A DNA stretch of 34,598 nt, from the NCBI GenBank assembly GCA_013377115.1, contig JACAAW010000021.1:1-34598 (forward strand). The letters are read 5' to 3'. The notes beneath the pieces are model-generated. The model searched no databases, had not been told where the DNA came from, and saw nothing but the letters and a program-made list of their open reading frames with translations. A program made the position numbers and the translations under genes. Shown piece by piece: positions 1-7,197 of the stretch (its first letter is position 1; each line of letters opens with the position of its first letter). This stretch comes from Bacteroidota bacterium. GTDB taxonomy: Bacteria; Bacteroidota; Bacteroidia; Bacteroidales; CG2-30-32-10.

Positions 1-14
1 TTTTTAAACAATCA

Positions 15-44
15 TTGCGAATTACTTTATCATTTTTAATTTTG
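15..44 (+). promoter_or_regulatory. Promoter of yebC
   Basis: A TAATTTTG box at 37-44 matches the Bacteroidota -7 consensus TAnnTTTG. TTG at 15-17 lies 19 nt upstream, the usual spacing for the -33 element. The start codon of yebC is 21 nt downstream of the box. No experimental support; the call rests on consensus and position. Confidence 0.5.
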
Positions 45-65
45 CAATAAATAAAAACAAACAAT

Positions 66-785
66 ATGGGAAGAGCTTTTGAGTTTCGCAAAGCACGTAA
101 ATTTAAACGCTGGGGCAATATGGCCAAAGTGTTTACTAAATTAGGAAAAGAAATTACAATGGCTGCCAAAGCTGGCGGTGGTGATCCACATATAAATCCT
201 CGCTTAAGACTTTTAATTCAAAATGCAAAGTCTGAGAACATGCCGAAGGAAAATGTTGACAGAGCCATTAAAAAAGCCACTGAGAAGGATACCAAAGATT
301 ACAAAGAAATGGTTTACGAAGGAAAAGGACCTTTTGGTGTTGCAATCTTGGTTGAAACCGCAACCGATAATCCTGTTAGAACAGTTGCAAATGTTCGCAG
401 TTATTTCAACAAATACAATGGCTCTCTTGGCACCACAGGAATGCTTGATTATTTATTCGAACGAAAATGTTCTTTTAAAGTTGAAAAGAAAGAAGGCATC
501 AATTTAGAAGAATTGGAATTTGAATTAATTGATTACGGTGCAGATGATGTTTTTGAAGAAGATCAATTCATTATGATTTATGCCGAATTTACTTCATTTG
601 GACCAATTCAAAAGTATTTGGAAGAAAATGCTTTTAATATTGCAAATTTCGAATTTGAGCGCATCCCTACTGAAATGAAGGAAGTTACTCCTGAACAACA
701 AATAGAGGTTGATAAAATTCTAGAGAAATTAGAAGATGACGAGGATGTTACCAATGTTTTCCATAACATGAAAACGATGGAATAA
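66..785 (+). CDS. yebC: YebC/PmpR family transcription/translation regulator
   Basis: A 239-residue cytoplasmic protein of the YebC/TACO1 family, whose members are described as DNA-binding regulators and as factors that help ribosomes through difficult stretches such as polyproline. The N-terminus MGRAFEFRKARKFKRWGNMA is the form usual in Bacteroidota rather than the MAGHSKW form of proteobacteria. It is followed by the conserved KLGKEI, GGGDP and N-x-R segments, then the YEGKGP and NRT-like (VRTVANVR) motifs of the second domain and GSLG near residue 120. Length is normal for the family. It starts at ATG 21 nt behind a consensus promoter, stands alone, and converges on the merR-type gene. 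Which of the two molecular roles applies here cannot be told from sequence. Confidence 0.95.
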   Translation: MGRAFEFRKARKFKRWGNMAKVFTKLGKEITMAAKAGGGDPHINPRLRLLIQNAKSENMPKENVDRAIKKATEKDTKDYKEMVYEGKGPFGVAILVETATDNPVRTVANVRSYFNKYNGSLGTTGMLDYLFERKCSFKVEKKEGINLEELEFELIDYGADDVFEEDQFIMIYAEFTSFGPIQKYLEENAFNIANFEFERIPTEMKEVTPEQQIEVDKILEKLEDDEDVTNVFHNMKTME

Positions 786-816
786 AATTGGGTTTTTTAC
801 TCCAATTCCTTTTTTA
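786..816. terminator. Weak bidirectional terminator between yebC and the MerR gene
   Basis: AATTGG at 786-791 pairs with CCAATT at 802-807, and a T-run follows at 810-815. On the minus strand the stem is followed by TTTTATT. The stem is only 6 bp and overlaps the stop codon of the minus-strand gene, so this is tentative. Confidence 0.3.
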
Positions 817-1135
817 AATTCAGCAAAAAATCTTTTATCTTAACCAAAGATTTTACAATTTCAGCATTTTCAATGCTTCCTTCTTTATTGTCCTTTAATT
901 TATCTTTGGCACCTTGTAAAGTAAATCCTCTTTCTTTTACCAAGTGGTAAATTATATAGAAATTATCAACATCCTGCTGGGTAAATTGTCGATTGCCTTT
1001 TTTGCTTTTTATAGGTTTGATAATATCGAATTCCTTTTCCCAAAAACGAATTAACGAAGTGTTTACTTCAAACATTTTCGCGACTTCACCAATGGAGTAA
1101 AAAGTCTTTTTTATTTCTCTTTCTTTATAGGGCAT
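797..1135 (-). CDS. MerR family transcriptional regulator, short form
   Basis: A 112-residue DNA-binding protein. The N-terminal winged helix-turn-helix of the MerR family is clear: FYSIGEVAKMFEV, then SLIRFWEKEF (recognition helix) and GNRQFTQQDVDNFYIIYHLV with the usual E-R-G-FT-L-GA segment. The C-terminus is only a short amphipathic helix (KIKDFLLNLKKELE) that probably makes the dimer. There is no effector-binding domain and no cysteine cluster, so no ligand can be proposed. I start at ATG 1135; an in-frame TTG lies 6 nt further upstream and is less likely. No perfect promoter box was seen upstream. The gene is convergent with yebC and separated from the permease/lipoprotein unit by a repeat and that unit's terminator. 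Confidence 0.85.
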   Translation of the reverse strand: MPYKEREIKKTFYSIGEVAKMFEVNTSLIRFWEKEFDIIKPIKSKKGNRQFTQQDVDNFYIIYHLVKERGFTLQGAKDKLKDNKEGSIENAEIVKSLVKIKDFLLNLKKELE

Positions 1136-1220
1136 TCTCAATTATTTTCTGTCGGTATAAAAGTATCAAATATTTTTTGACTTTTAACAAATGCTATGCA
1201 AATAATATTTCCTTATTATT

Positions 1221-1319
1221 AGATTCCTCACTTTGCTCGGAATGACATTGCTCCCTCACTTTCTCCCAATAACAAAGTAATTTTGTCATTCCGAACCGCT
1301 TACTGGCGGTGAGGAATCT
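1221..1319. repeat. Composite inverted repeat (two oppositely oriented repeat units)
   Basis: AGATTCCTCAC (1221-1231) plus CGGAATGACA (1238-1247) reappear as the exact reverse complements TGTCATTCCG (1284-1293) and GTGAGGAATCT (1309-1319). The spacer inside each unit differs: 6 nt on the left, 15 nt on the right, where ACCGC/GCGGT (1295-1310) makes a small internal hairpin. I recognise the unit as resembling a short dispersed repeat common in Bacteroidota genomes; that is recollection, not a search result. It lies between the regulator and the terminator of the lipoprotein gene and contains no gene. Confidence 0.75.
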
Positions 1320-1335
1320 CTATAAATTATTTTCC

Positions 1336-1369
1336 AAAAAAAAACAGGAAAACTTTCGAATTCCTGTTT
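1336..1369 (-). terminator. Rho-independent terminator of the permease/lipoprotein unit
   Basis: On the minus strand AACAGGAA (1368-1361) pairs with TTCCTGTT (1350-1343) across a 10-nt loop. A run of T follows (plus-strand A-run 1336-1344). It lies 17 nt beyond the stop codon of the lipoprotein gene. Confidence 0.8.
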
Positions 1370-1385
1370 CATTTTTTTATTAAAA

Positions 1386-2585
1386 CTATTTTTTTCTGGC
1401 AAGCAATAAATTTGTTTTGGCATTGTAACCAATTTTGAAATTTAATGCTTTCGTAGTTTTTGATTTTGTATAAGCATCTTTCAAATCTTGTTCGTACATA
1501 TCATCAAACAAAGGAATAGGTCTGTTATAGCTTCCATAAAGCTGAATATCGAATTTTTTTGCATCAATATAATGGAATCCAATTCCAGAATCATCCTGTA
1601 AAAATGCTTTACTTTTTGTTAAGATGGTATTTCTGATAGTTGAGAAATATGATTTATGCATTAAATATGAAGCTGATTTCAAATAAGAAACAACATTGCT
1701 ATCTAGGTTTTGGAAGAATAATTTACAAGATTTATTATTTCCTAAACCACCGTCAGAAATTTCAGCACAGAAATAATACAATTGCTTTTTAGAACCATCT
1801 TTTGAATCAATAAAAGTAATTTCAACACCTTTATTGTATTTATCGTTTAAGCCACATTTTTTGAATTTTTCGATATAAACGATTTTTCCATCAGCACCAA
1901 TTTCCAAAGGTTTAATTTCAGCAATTTGATTTCCGGCGCGAGCAACAAATAATAATAAAATAGGAAGTGTTCCGTCAACATTAGCGTTGTTCATATCCAC
2001 TTTCATATTTTTTGTTTTGAAGAAGTTAAGATTCAAAGCATCTTCAATTGATTTATCCAAAGCTGAAAAATAAGAAGTCATATTTTCTTTGGTGAATTTT
2101 TTCATATCAGGAACACTACCAACTGGCTCTAAACCGAACAACATCATTTTTGTAACTTTAGGGAAAATCGCATAAGCATGTAAGAAATCTGGTCCGCTGA
2201 ATGGATAAAATAAAGTTTTGGTGTCTTTATGTATGTCAGCCAATTCAACTTCCGACCATTTGGTAAGTTTCTCAATAGTTTTCTTGTTGAATTTACTCCA
2301 AGCTGAATCTAATTTAGTTCCGTAATTTTTCCATTGAGTAGTTTGAGCTAATGTATTCAATTCGCTAGTAGGATCTAATGGCATACCAGCAATAAATCTG
2401 GCAATATCATTATTCGCTTTATCAACAGCAATAGTGTCTTTTTTAACAACTTTTTCAGTTTTAACAGTGTCTTTATTTTCGGTAGCTTTTTCTTTAGTAC
2501 CTTGATTTTGACATGAAGAAGCAAAGCTAATTGCAAGCATTGCAGTAGTGATAATCAATGTATTTTTCAAAATGGTGCTTTTCAT
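1386..2585 (-). CDS. Predicted lipoprotein of unknown function
   Basis: A 399-residue exported protein. Residues 1-24 form a signal peptide ending in a lipobox (FASSC, Cys25), so it is probably lipid-anchored in the envelope. Residues 26-60 are a charged, Lys/Glu/Thr-rich low-complexity linker. The remaining ~340 residues look globular and mixed in composition (motifs FYPFSGPDFLHAYAIFP near 125-145, GYNAKTNLLLARKK at the end). I do not recognise a family. The gene begins 14 nt behind the stop of the APC permease and is followed by a strong terminator, so the two are probably co-transcribed, which suggests a role connected with the permease or its substrate; that is inference from position only. 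Confidence 0.8.
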   Translation of the reverse strand: MKSTILKNTLIITTAMLAISFASSCQNQGTKEKATENKDTVKTEKVVKKDTIAVDKANNDIARFIAGMPLDPTSELNTLAQTTQWKNYGTKLDSAWSKFNKKTIEKLTKWSEVELADIHKDTKTLFYPFSGPDFLHAYAIFPKVTKMMLFGLEPVGSVPDMKKFTKENMTSYFSALDKSIEDALNLNFFKTKNMKVDMNNANVDGTLPILLLFVARAGNQIAEIKPLEIGADGKIVYIEKFKKCGLNDKYNKGVEITFIDSKDGSKKQLYYFCAEISDGGLGNNKSCKLFFQNLDSNVVSYLKSASYLMHKSYFSTIRNTILTKSKAFLQDDSGIGFHYIDAKKFDIQLYGSYNRPIPLFDDMYEQDLKDAYTKSKTTKALNFKIGYNAKTNLLLARKK

Positions 2586-2599
2586 AAAATTATTATATA

Positions 2600-3940
2600 T
2601 TAAATTAAGGATGATGTTTCGTTTTTAGAAAAATGTTTGCTGACAAAATAAATTACCAATCCAATAAGCACTGTAATTAATCCAGCTATTGATTCTTTTG
2701 GTTTATCATTAACCACAAACCATAAAATCCATAAGTTCAACAACAAGAAAATAGCTGGTGTAACTGGATAACCCCAAGTTTTAAATGGTCTTGGCAAATT
2801 GGGCTGTTTAATTCTTAAAATAAAAAGACCTAAAACTGTTAATGTCGTAAATAGCGTTAAAGTAAATCCAAGATAGGTCAATACTGCTCCAAAACTGGAA
2901 GTAAATATTAATATTAATGCGATTGAAGATTGAAGCAAGATTGCAATGAAAGGAATTCCACGTTTTGTTTTCTTTCCTAAAATTTTAAGTGCTGACATAT
3001 CTTCACCTATAGACATAGTTACTCTTGGACCAGCAAATACCATTGAACTAATTGTTGAAACCAATAATATCGAAATTATTATTGACATAATATTTCCACC
3101 TGTAACGCCAAATATTTTTGCTGCGGAAAGGGCACCAATTTCAACAATAGGTCCGCCATTTGCATCATGCATTTCATTAATAGGCACAGTATATAGGAAA
3201 ATGAAATTTAAGAAAACATATAAAAGTAAAACGATAATGGTTCCTGTTAAAATTGATTTTGGTAAGTTCTTTTGAGGATCTTTTATTTCGCTAGCAATAT
3301 AAGCCGAAGCATTCCAACCAGAATAAGCATATGAAACAAAAACTAATGAAATTGCAAATGAGGTACTCAAAATTTCATTAAAAGAACCAGCTACTGGCAA
3401 CACATTTATGGATTGATGTTCGCCCATAAAAAATCCCAATCCAATAAAAATGATAATGAGAATTACTTTTGCCGTTGTGAAAACATTTTGAAAACCACTA
3501 CCAACCATTACACTTATTGAATGAATTGCTGTTACACCAACAACGACAGAAGCTGCAACATACATTGGATTTAAACCAGGGAAAACAGTGCAAACATACA
3601 TTCCCAAAGCCATAGCAGCTAAAGCAATAGGAGCTGCAAAACCAACAATTGCAGAAACCCAACCTGAAAGAAATCCAACAGCTGGATGATAAATTTTCGA
3701 AAGATAAGTGTATTCTCCACCAGAACGAGGCATTGCTGCTCCTAATTCGCTATATGATAATGCTCCGCATAATGCCATGATACCACCAATAATCCATAGC
3801 ATTAATAATGCAAAAATGGATTTTATTCCCATTACCTGAAAACCTAGGCTAGTAAATACACCAGTCCCAACCATATTTGCAATAACTATTGCGGTGGCGG
3901 TAATGAATCCTACTTTGGCAATTGATGTTTGTTTCGACAT
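2600..3940 (-). CDS. APC-superfamily amino acid permease
   Basis: A 446-residue inner-membrane transporter with about 12 hydrophobic segments. Family marks are visible: NMVGTGVF near residues 22-29 (the G-x-G motif of the unwound first helix), ELGAAMPRSGGEYTY near 66-80, SYAYSGWNASAYIASEIKDP near 203-222 followed by QKNLPKS, and the C-terminal PNLPRPFKTWGYP, which is typical of LAT/YfnA-like members. APC proteins move amino acids or related amines by proton symport or exchange; the substrate cannot be read from the sequence. It begins at ATG 3940; the promoter is uncertain (TTACTTTG at 3974-3967 on the minus strand differs by one base from the -7 consensus). A lipoprotein gene follows 14 nt behind. 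Confidence 0.93.
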   Translation of the reverse strand: MSKQTSIAKVGFITATAIVIANMVGTGVFTSLGFQVMGIKSIFALLMLWIIGGIMALCGALSYSELGAAMPRSGGEYTYLSKIYHPAVGFLSGWVSAIVGFAAPIALAAMALGMYVCTVFPGLNPMYVAASVVVGVTAIHSISVMVGSGFQNVFTTAKVILIIIFIGLGFFMGEHQSINVLPVAGSFNEILSTSFAISLVFVSYAYSGWNASAYIASEIKDPQKNLPKSILTGTIIVLLLYVFLNFIFLYTVPINEMHDANGGPIVEIGALSAAKIFGVTGGNIMSIIISILLVSTISSMVFAGPRVTMSIGEDMSALKILGKKTKRGIPFIAILLQSSIALILIFTSSFGAVLTYLGFTLTLFTTLTVLGLFILRIKQPNLPRPFKTWGYPVTPAIFLLLNLWILWFVVNDKPKESIAGLITVLIGLVIYFVSKHFSKNETSSLI

Positions 3941-4091
3941 TAATTTTTGTGGTAAAAAAAGCGGTGCAAAGTAACAAAAAAAAAGTGCGTCAAAATAAAA
4001 AATCTTTGTTAAAGATTAAAAATTTAACAATTAATAACTTCGGAAATCAAAAACAACATACCAAAATAAAACATTTTGATTTTTCAATAAT

Positions 4092-4123
4092 AAAAAAAAC
4101 GCGAACATTAAATGCTCACGTTC
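4092..4123 (-). terminator. Terminator of the His/Met-rich membrane protein gene
   Basis: On the minus strand AACGTGAGCATT (4122-4111) pairs with AATGTTCGCGTT (4109-4098) with two G-U wobbles and a minimal loop, followed by a T-run (plus-strand A-run from 4092). It lies about 25 nt behind the stop codon. A second, AT-only hairpin (AATCTTT-gtt-AAAGATT, 4001-4017) with a T-run lies further downstream and may back it up. Confidence 0.75.
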
Positions 4124-4145
4124 TTTTTTTAAAAGGTTTTAAAAA

Positions 4146-4550
4146 TTATTTTTTGTGTTCTGGACAACCTTTAGGATCACATTTATGATCACAATTCTTA
4201 TCCATAATAACTTTTGTTTCGATTCTTACACCATTAGAATCTTTTGTCATTTCGCCATTTTCCATGCATTCTTTCATCATTTCCATCTCGCATTCTGGTC
4301 CAAAACCACCATGTTTCATTTTCATTACTCTTTCATGAGCATGTCTTTTCATCAATTTATGAACATGCTTTCCAGTGCAGAAAACACCAGTAACAAAAAC
4401 AAATAGGAAAACACAAACGAAGATGGTTCCCATATTAATTTTTTTGTTGTCTTTGTTAACAAAGCCTTTGATAATAGTTATCAGGCCATAAAATCCAAGA
4501 AGGACTGCTACTAAAACCATCAATAAAACTCCTATTGCCATAATACTCAT
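4146..4550 (-). CDS. Small membrane protein with a His/Met/Cys-rich tail
   Basis: A 134-residue protein of no family I recognise. Residues 1-28 and about 40-60 are hydrophobic and probably membrane-spanning, joined by a Lys/Asn loop. The tail (about 61-134) is full of possible metal ligands: HVHKLMKRHAHERVMKMKHGG, then MEMMKECMENGEM and the end CDHKCDPKGCPEHKK. Such density of His, Met and Cys suggests binding of copper, silver, zinc or nickel, but no recognised metal-site signature (such as CxxC with a fold) is complete, so the role is inference. It has its own promoter (4593-4621) and terminator and so appears to be a single-gene unit. The reading frame is well formed and starts at ATG. Confidence 0.75.
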   Translation of the reverse strand: MSIMAIGVLLMVLVAVLLGFYGLITIIKGFVNKDNKKINMGTIFVCVFLFVFVTGVFCTGKHVHKLMKRHAHERVMKMKHGGFGPECEMEMMKECMENGEMTKDSNGVRIETKVIMDKNCDHKCDPKGCPEHKK

Positions 4551-4592
4551 AATTTTTTGATTTTTAGGTTAGTAATTAATTTTTCATTAATG

Positions 4593-4621
4593 CAAATATA
4601 GGAAATAATTATTATTAGCAA
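4593..4621 (-). promoter_or_regulatory. Promoter of the His/Met-rich membrane protein gene
   Basis: The minus strand reads TATATTTG at 4600-4593, a perfect TAnnTTTG box. TTG at 4621-4619 is 18 nt upstream. The start codon lies 42 nt downstream of the box. Confidence 0.6.
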
Positions 4622-4648
4622 TATTTTTTAGATTTATTTTAAAACTTG

Positions 4649-5887
4649 CTAAAGTTTATAGGCAAATAGTTGTTTGTATTCATTTTCAGCTGTTTTCTTT
4701 TCGGTATAAAGAAAATATGCAACTCCGTTTCTGATTTTAATTTGGTCAATGAACACAAATTTCGAAATGGTAAAAGCGGTTCCTAACATTCCTGTTTCAG
4801 TATTTATTTCTTGAATGGTTGAAATTCCATCCTCTCTGTAAAGTGTATAAACTTTGTTTGTAATTTCATCCAAAAATATTTCTTTTCTCCATTTTTTCTT
4901 TTGGTGAAATTCAATACCTACTTCTTTAACAAAAACACCTTCTGATGTGTATTTCTCAATTTTGGAATCAACGAAATTGAAAATAAATGCGGAATCATTT
5001 ATTCTAATTAAGGGAGAATAAAGTGGTGAATAAAAACAAAGTTGCTCAAATCTTTCATCAGATTCAGTATAGCCATCCATACTCATTAGACGCGATTTGT
5101 CTTTTAATCTTCTGAGGGCCTTCTTGTCAGAAATAGTTCTGAACTCCGATTGTTTTTTTGTTTTGAAATTGTATTTAAAATACTGCAAAATTTGGTTGTT
5201 TGCGTTGAAATGCCGAAAATAATATTGGTCATAAATTGCTTGAACGCATGGCGATAATTTCGCTTCATAATCCTTACTTTCTGATGGATATAGCAATTGG
5301 ATTTTTGTGGAATCGTAATAAATTTGAAATCCATTCTCTTTTTCAATTAGATGGTTGTACCCCATACAATCTTTATAAATTTTTTCAGGTGAATTTACAT
5401 CGAGCGAGGTTACTGTATCTCCATTTAGCTTCAAAACTATTAATTCAGCTTTGTTTAGACTTCTATATTTGTAAGCTAAAAGCAAAATATTATCATTGTA
5501 AAAACTATAATCTTTTACATAAAGCGGCTTTCCTTTAATAATATTCTCCGGTTTTTTTGGAGTAATTGTTATTCCATTAAGTTCTGAAGATTGAGTTTCT
5601 AGAGAAATATTAATAATATTATTTGAATTTTCAATGGTGATTTGTTTTTCAGCATATCCAATATGAGAGAATGTAAGACATGAAGGAATTTGTTTAATAC
5701 TTATTTTGTAAAATCCATTTTGATTTGATTTTACTCCAAATTTGGAATTCTTCAAATAAATGTTTGCATTGCTAATGGCTTGTCCTGTTTTCGAATCAGT
5801 AATTTTTCCCGACAATATAAAATCAGTATTTTGTGCATTAATATTGATTGCAAACAGAAAAGTAAATATTAAACAAATTCCTTTCAT
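4649..5887 (-). CDS. Exported protein: carboxypeptidase-regulatory-like domain plus propeller-like region
   Basis: A 412-residue protein with a signal peptide (residues 1-19, ending INAQ). Residues about 22-110 are a carboxypeptidase D regulatory-like beta-sandwich of the kind found at the N-terminus of TonB-dependent receptors (GKITDSKTGQAISNANIYLK, later FSHIGYAEKQITI). The rest has repeating strand-rich stretches (for example YSFYNDNILLLAYKYRS, DSAFIFNFVDSKIEKYTSEG, NKVYTLYREDG) that look like a degenerate beta-propeller; this fold call is inference. No lipobox and no T9SS tail, so it is probably periplasmic. It starts 10 nt behind the plug-domain gene and is probably co-transcribed with it. 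Both proteins share the same kind of N-terminal domain, hinting at a joint function at the outer membrane. Confidence 0.78.
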   Translation of the reverse strand: MKGICLIFTFLFAININAQNTDFILSGKITDSKTGQAISNANIYLKNSKFGVKSNQNGFYKISIKQIPSCLTFSHIGYAEKQITIENSNNIINISLETQSSELNGITITPKKPENIIKGKPLYVKDYSFYNDNILLLAYKYRSLNKAELIVLKLNGDTVTSLDVNSPEKIYKDCMGYNHLIEKENGFQIYYDSTKIQLLYPSESKDYEAKLSPCVQAIYDQYYFRHFNANNQILQYFKYNFKTKKQSEFRTISDKKALRRLKDKSRLMSMDGYTESDERFEQLCFYSPLYSPLIRINDSAFIFNFVDSKIEKYTSEGVFVKEVGIEFHQKKKWRKEIFLDEITNKVYTLYREDGISTIQEINTETGMLGTAFTISKFVFIDQIKIRNGVAYFLYTEKKTAENEYKQLFAYKL

Positions 5888-5897
5888 AATTTCAATT

Positions 5898-6644
5898 TTA
5901 CATTGGTGAACTTTTCCTCATTTCTTTTGCTCTTTGTTCATTTAACCAATCGAAATAGCTTTTCGTTTCAATTACTACAACGCCACCAGTGAAATCCCCA
6001 TATTTCGCAGGAACACCTCCCGTATAAACAGTAACACTACCAATTGCGGTAGAAGGAATTCCCATATCCCCATTAATTTGCTTACAACCATCAACAATAT
6101 ATGCAACATCCCCAGATCTTGAACCTCTGAAATAAATTTCATCTCCATTATCACTTACTTTTATTTCAGAGGACATATTTCTAATAATTGAAGAAATATT
6201 TTTTGAATCTACCAAGTCGCTGATTTGGGCTGGTAAAATTGTTATATTTGATGGGTCTTCTGGTTTTATTAATCTATTTCCAAAAGCAGTAATTACTGGT
6301 CCATTTTTAATATCCACAGCTTTATTGCTCAAACAAATATTATCTATAGGAGTGAACTTATCTGGATTCACAATTACATTGCTTATTGTCCTAGATTGGT
6401 AACCAATAAAGCTTACAAAAACATTATAAACTCCCGGATTAAGTGGTTTAATAACAAAGTTTCCTTTACTATCAGAAGATGTTGCAACTTTTTGATCACC
6501 AACCTCCACATAAATTGTGGCTCCTGGAATTGTAAGATTGGTAGTTTTATCAACAATTTTTCCTTTTATTTCACCCATTGCTTGGGCAAAAATAATGTTT
6601 GAAATTCCAAACATTAATAAAAATGCAAGTGAGATTTTTTTCAT
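5898..6644 (-). CDS. TonB-dependent receptor plug-domain protein lacking a barrel
   Basis: A 248-residue exported protein. Residues 1-20 are a signal peptide; about 24-110 form a carboxypeptidase-regulatory-like domain (GEIKGKIVDKTTNLTIPGAT, FIGYQSRTI); about 120-232 resemble a TonB-receptor plug (SSIIRNMSSEIKVSDNGDEIYFRGSRSGDVAYIVDG, then SVTVYTGGVPAKYGDFTGGVVVIETK). Ordinary receptors continue for 500 or more residues of beta-barrel; here the protein ends 17 residues after the plug. The downstream frame is immediately taken over by a different gene, so I see no barrel remnant or frameshift. It cannot be a transporter alone. It leads a two-gene unit, with a -7 box at 6691-6684 and a direct repeat upstream. 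Confidence 0.85.
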   Translation of the reverse strand: MKKISLAFLLMFGISNIIFAQAMGEIKGKIVDKTTNLTIPGATIYVEVGDQKVATSSDSKGNFVIKPLNPGVYNVFVSFIGYQSRTISNVIVNPDKFTPIDNICLSNKAVDIKNGPVITAFGNRLIKPEDPSNITILPAQISDLVDSKNISSIIRNMSSEIKVSDNGDEIYFRGSRSGDVAYIVDGCKQINGDMGIPSTAIGSVTVYTGGVPAKYGDFTGGVVVIETKSYFDWLNEQRAKEMRKSSPM

Positions 6645-6683
6645 GGCTTTAAATTTTAGTTAGAAAATAATAATTGAATTAAT

Positions 6684-6691
6684 CAAATATA
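6684..6691 (-). promoter_or_regulatory. -7 box of the plug/propeller unit
   Basis: The minus strand reads TATATTTG, a perfect -7 element, 40 nt ahead of the start codon. At the expected -33 distance the strand reads TTTT rather than TTTG, so the upstream element is weak, which fits a promoter that needs an activator. Confidence 0.45.
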
Positions 6692-6723
6692 ATGTTTCAG
6701 ATTGCTTTTTAAAACAGCGTAAA

Positions 6724-6776
6724 AGTATTCGGTCCATTTAAAAAAGTTAAAGGTAGAAATGAGTCAGAATTCGGTC
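6724..6776. promoter_or_regulatory. Direct repeat upstream of the plug-gene promoter, possible operator
   Basis: AGTATTCGGTC (6724-6734) and AGAATTCGGTC (6766-6776) match at 10 of 11 positions. Both are followed by ATTT-like sequence and they are exactly 42 bp apart, close to four helical turns. They lie just upstream of the weak -33 region of the plug gene, where an activator would bind. No regulator is encoded next to them; the role is inferred. Confidence 0.35.
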
Positions 6777-7092
6777 ATTTTTTTGAAAGAATTTTTGTTG
6801 AAGTTTGATAAAAACCTTCATTTTTTTTCAAAATTTTTTTTAACTAATATTTCCAAAACTCAAATTTTATGATTTTAAGTTGAAAAAGACGAAATACATC
6901 TCCAAAAAATAGCTAAAAAACGCGGAATTGCATTTTATAATTTATATATCGAAAGTTGCATATGAAATAAAAATAAATGCAAAAAGGTTAAATATCTAGG
7001 TGTCTTGTATTAATATGCAAATTTCAAAATGAAACAATACAATATCAGGGTAAAAAAACACGATGAAATAAGTATAAAAATACATAAAAAAG

Positions 7093-7123
7093 TTTGGATA
7101 ATTCATTTTATTTCTTATATTTG
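7093..7123 (+). promoter_or_regulatory. Promoter of gltA-mdh
   Basis: TTTG at 7093-7096, a 19-nt spacer and TATATTTG at 7116-7123 make a full Bacteroidota housekeeping promoter. The gltA start codon is 75 nt downstream of the box, giving a leader of about 68 nt. Confidence 0.75.
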
Positions 7124-7197
7124 CTATCGAATTTATAGCATATAATAAATCTACATTTATACATAAATAATCATTAATTTTAAACCACAAACAAACT

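Larger units (their letters stand above)
6645..7197. other. Divergent control region between the plug gene and gltA
   Basis: This 553-nt gap has no credible gene; the longest frame in it (minus strand, 6996-7304) runs into gltA and has no coding character. It holds the minus-strand promoter of the plug gene (6684-6691), two copies of AGnATTCGGTC (6724-6734 and 6766-6776), and the gltA promoter (7093-7123). The middle part (about 6790-7080) is very AT-rich and shows a loose inverted pair TTGCATAT/ATATGCAA about 50 nt apart, with no clear meaning. Confidence 0.6.

Noticed and set aside
797-1141. TTG start of the MerR gene at 1141
   Set aside because: An ATG lies only 6 nt downstream, directly before the usual family N-terminus, and is the simpler start.
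4001-4017. AATCTTT-gtt-AAAGATT hairpin as a riboswitch or small RNA
   Set aside because: A pure AT stem behind another terminator; best seen as a back-up terminator.
3922-4188. Plus-strand frame over the permease upstream region
   Set aside because: It runs through a terminator hairpin and two gene ends and is dominated by Lys, Asn and Phe, as expected of AT-rich non-coding DNA.
5888-5897. Frameshift joining the plug protein to the next gene
   Set aside because: The next gene begins with its own ATG and signal peptide, so the two are separate exported proteins.
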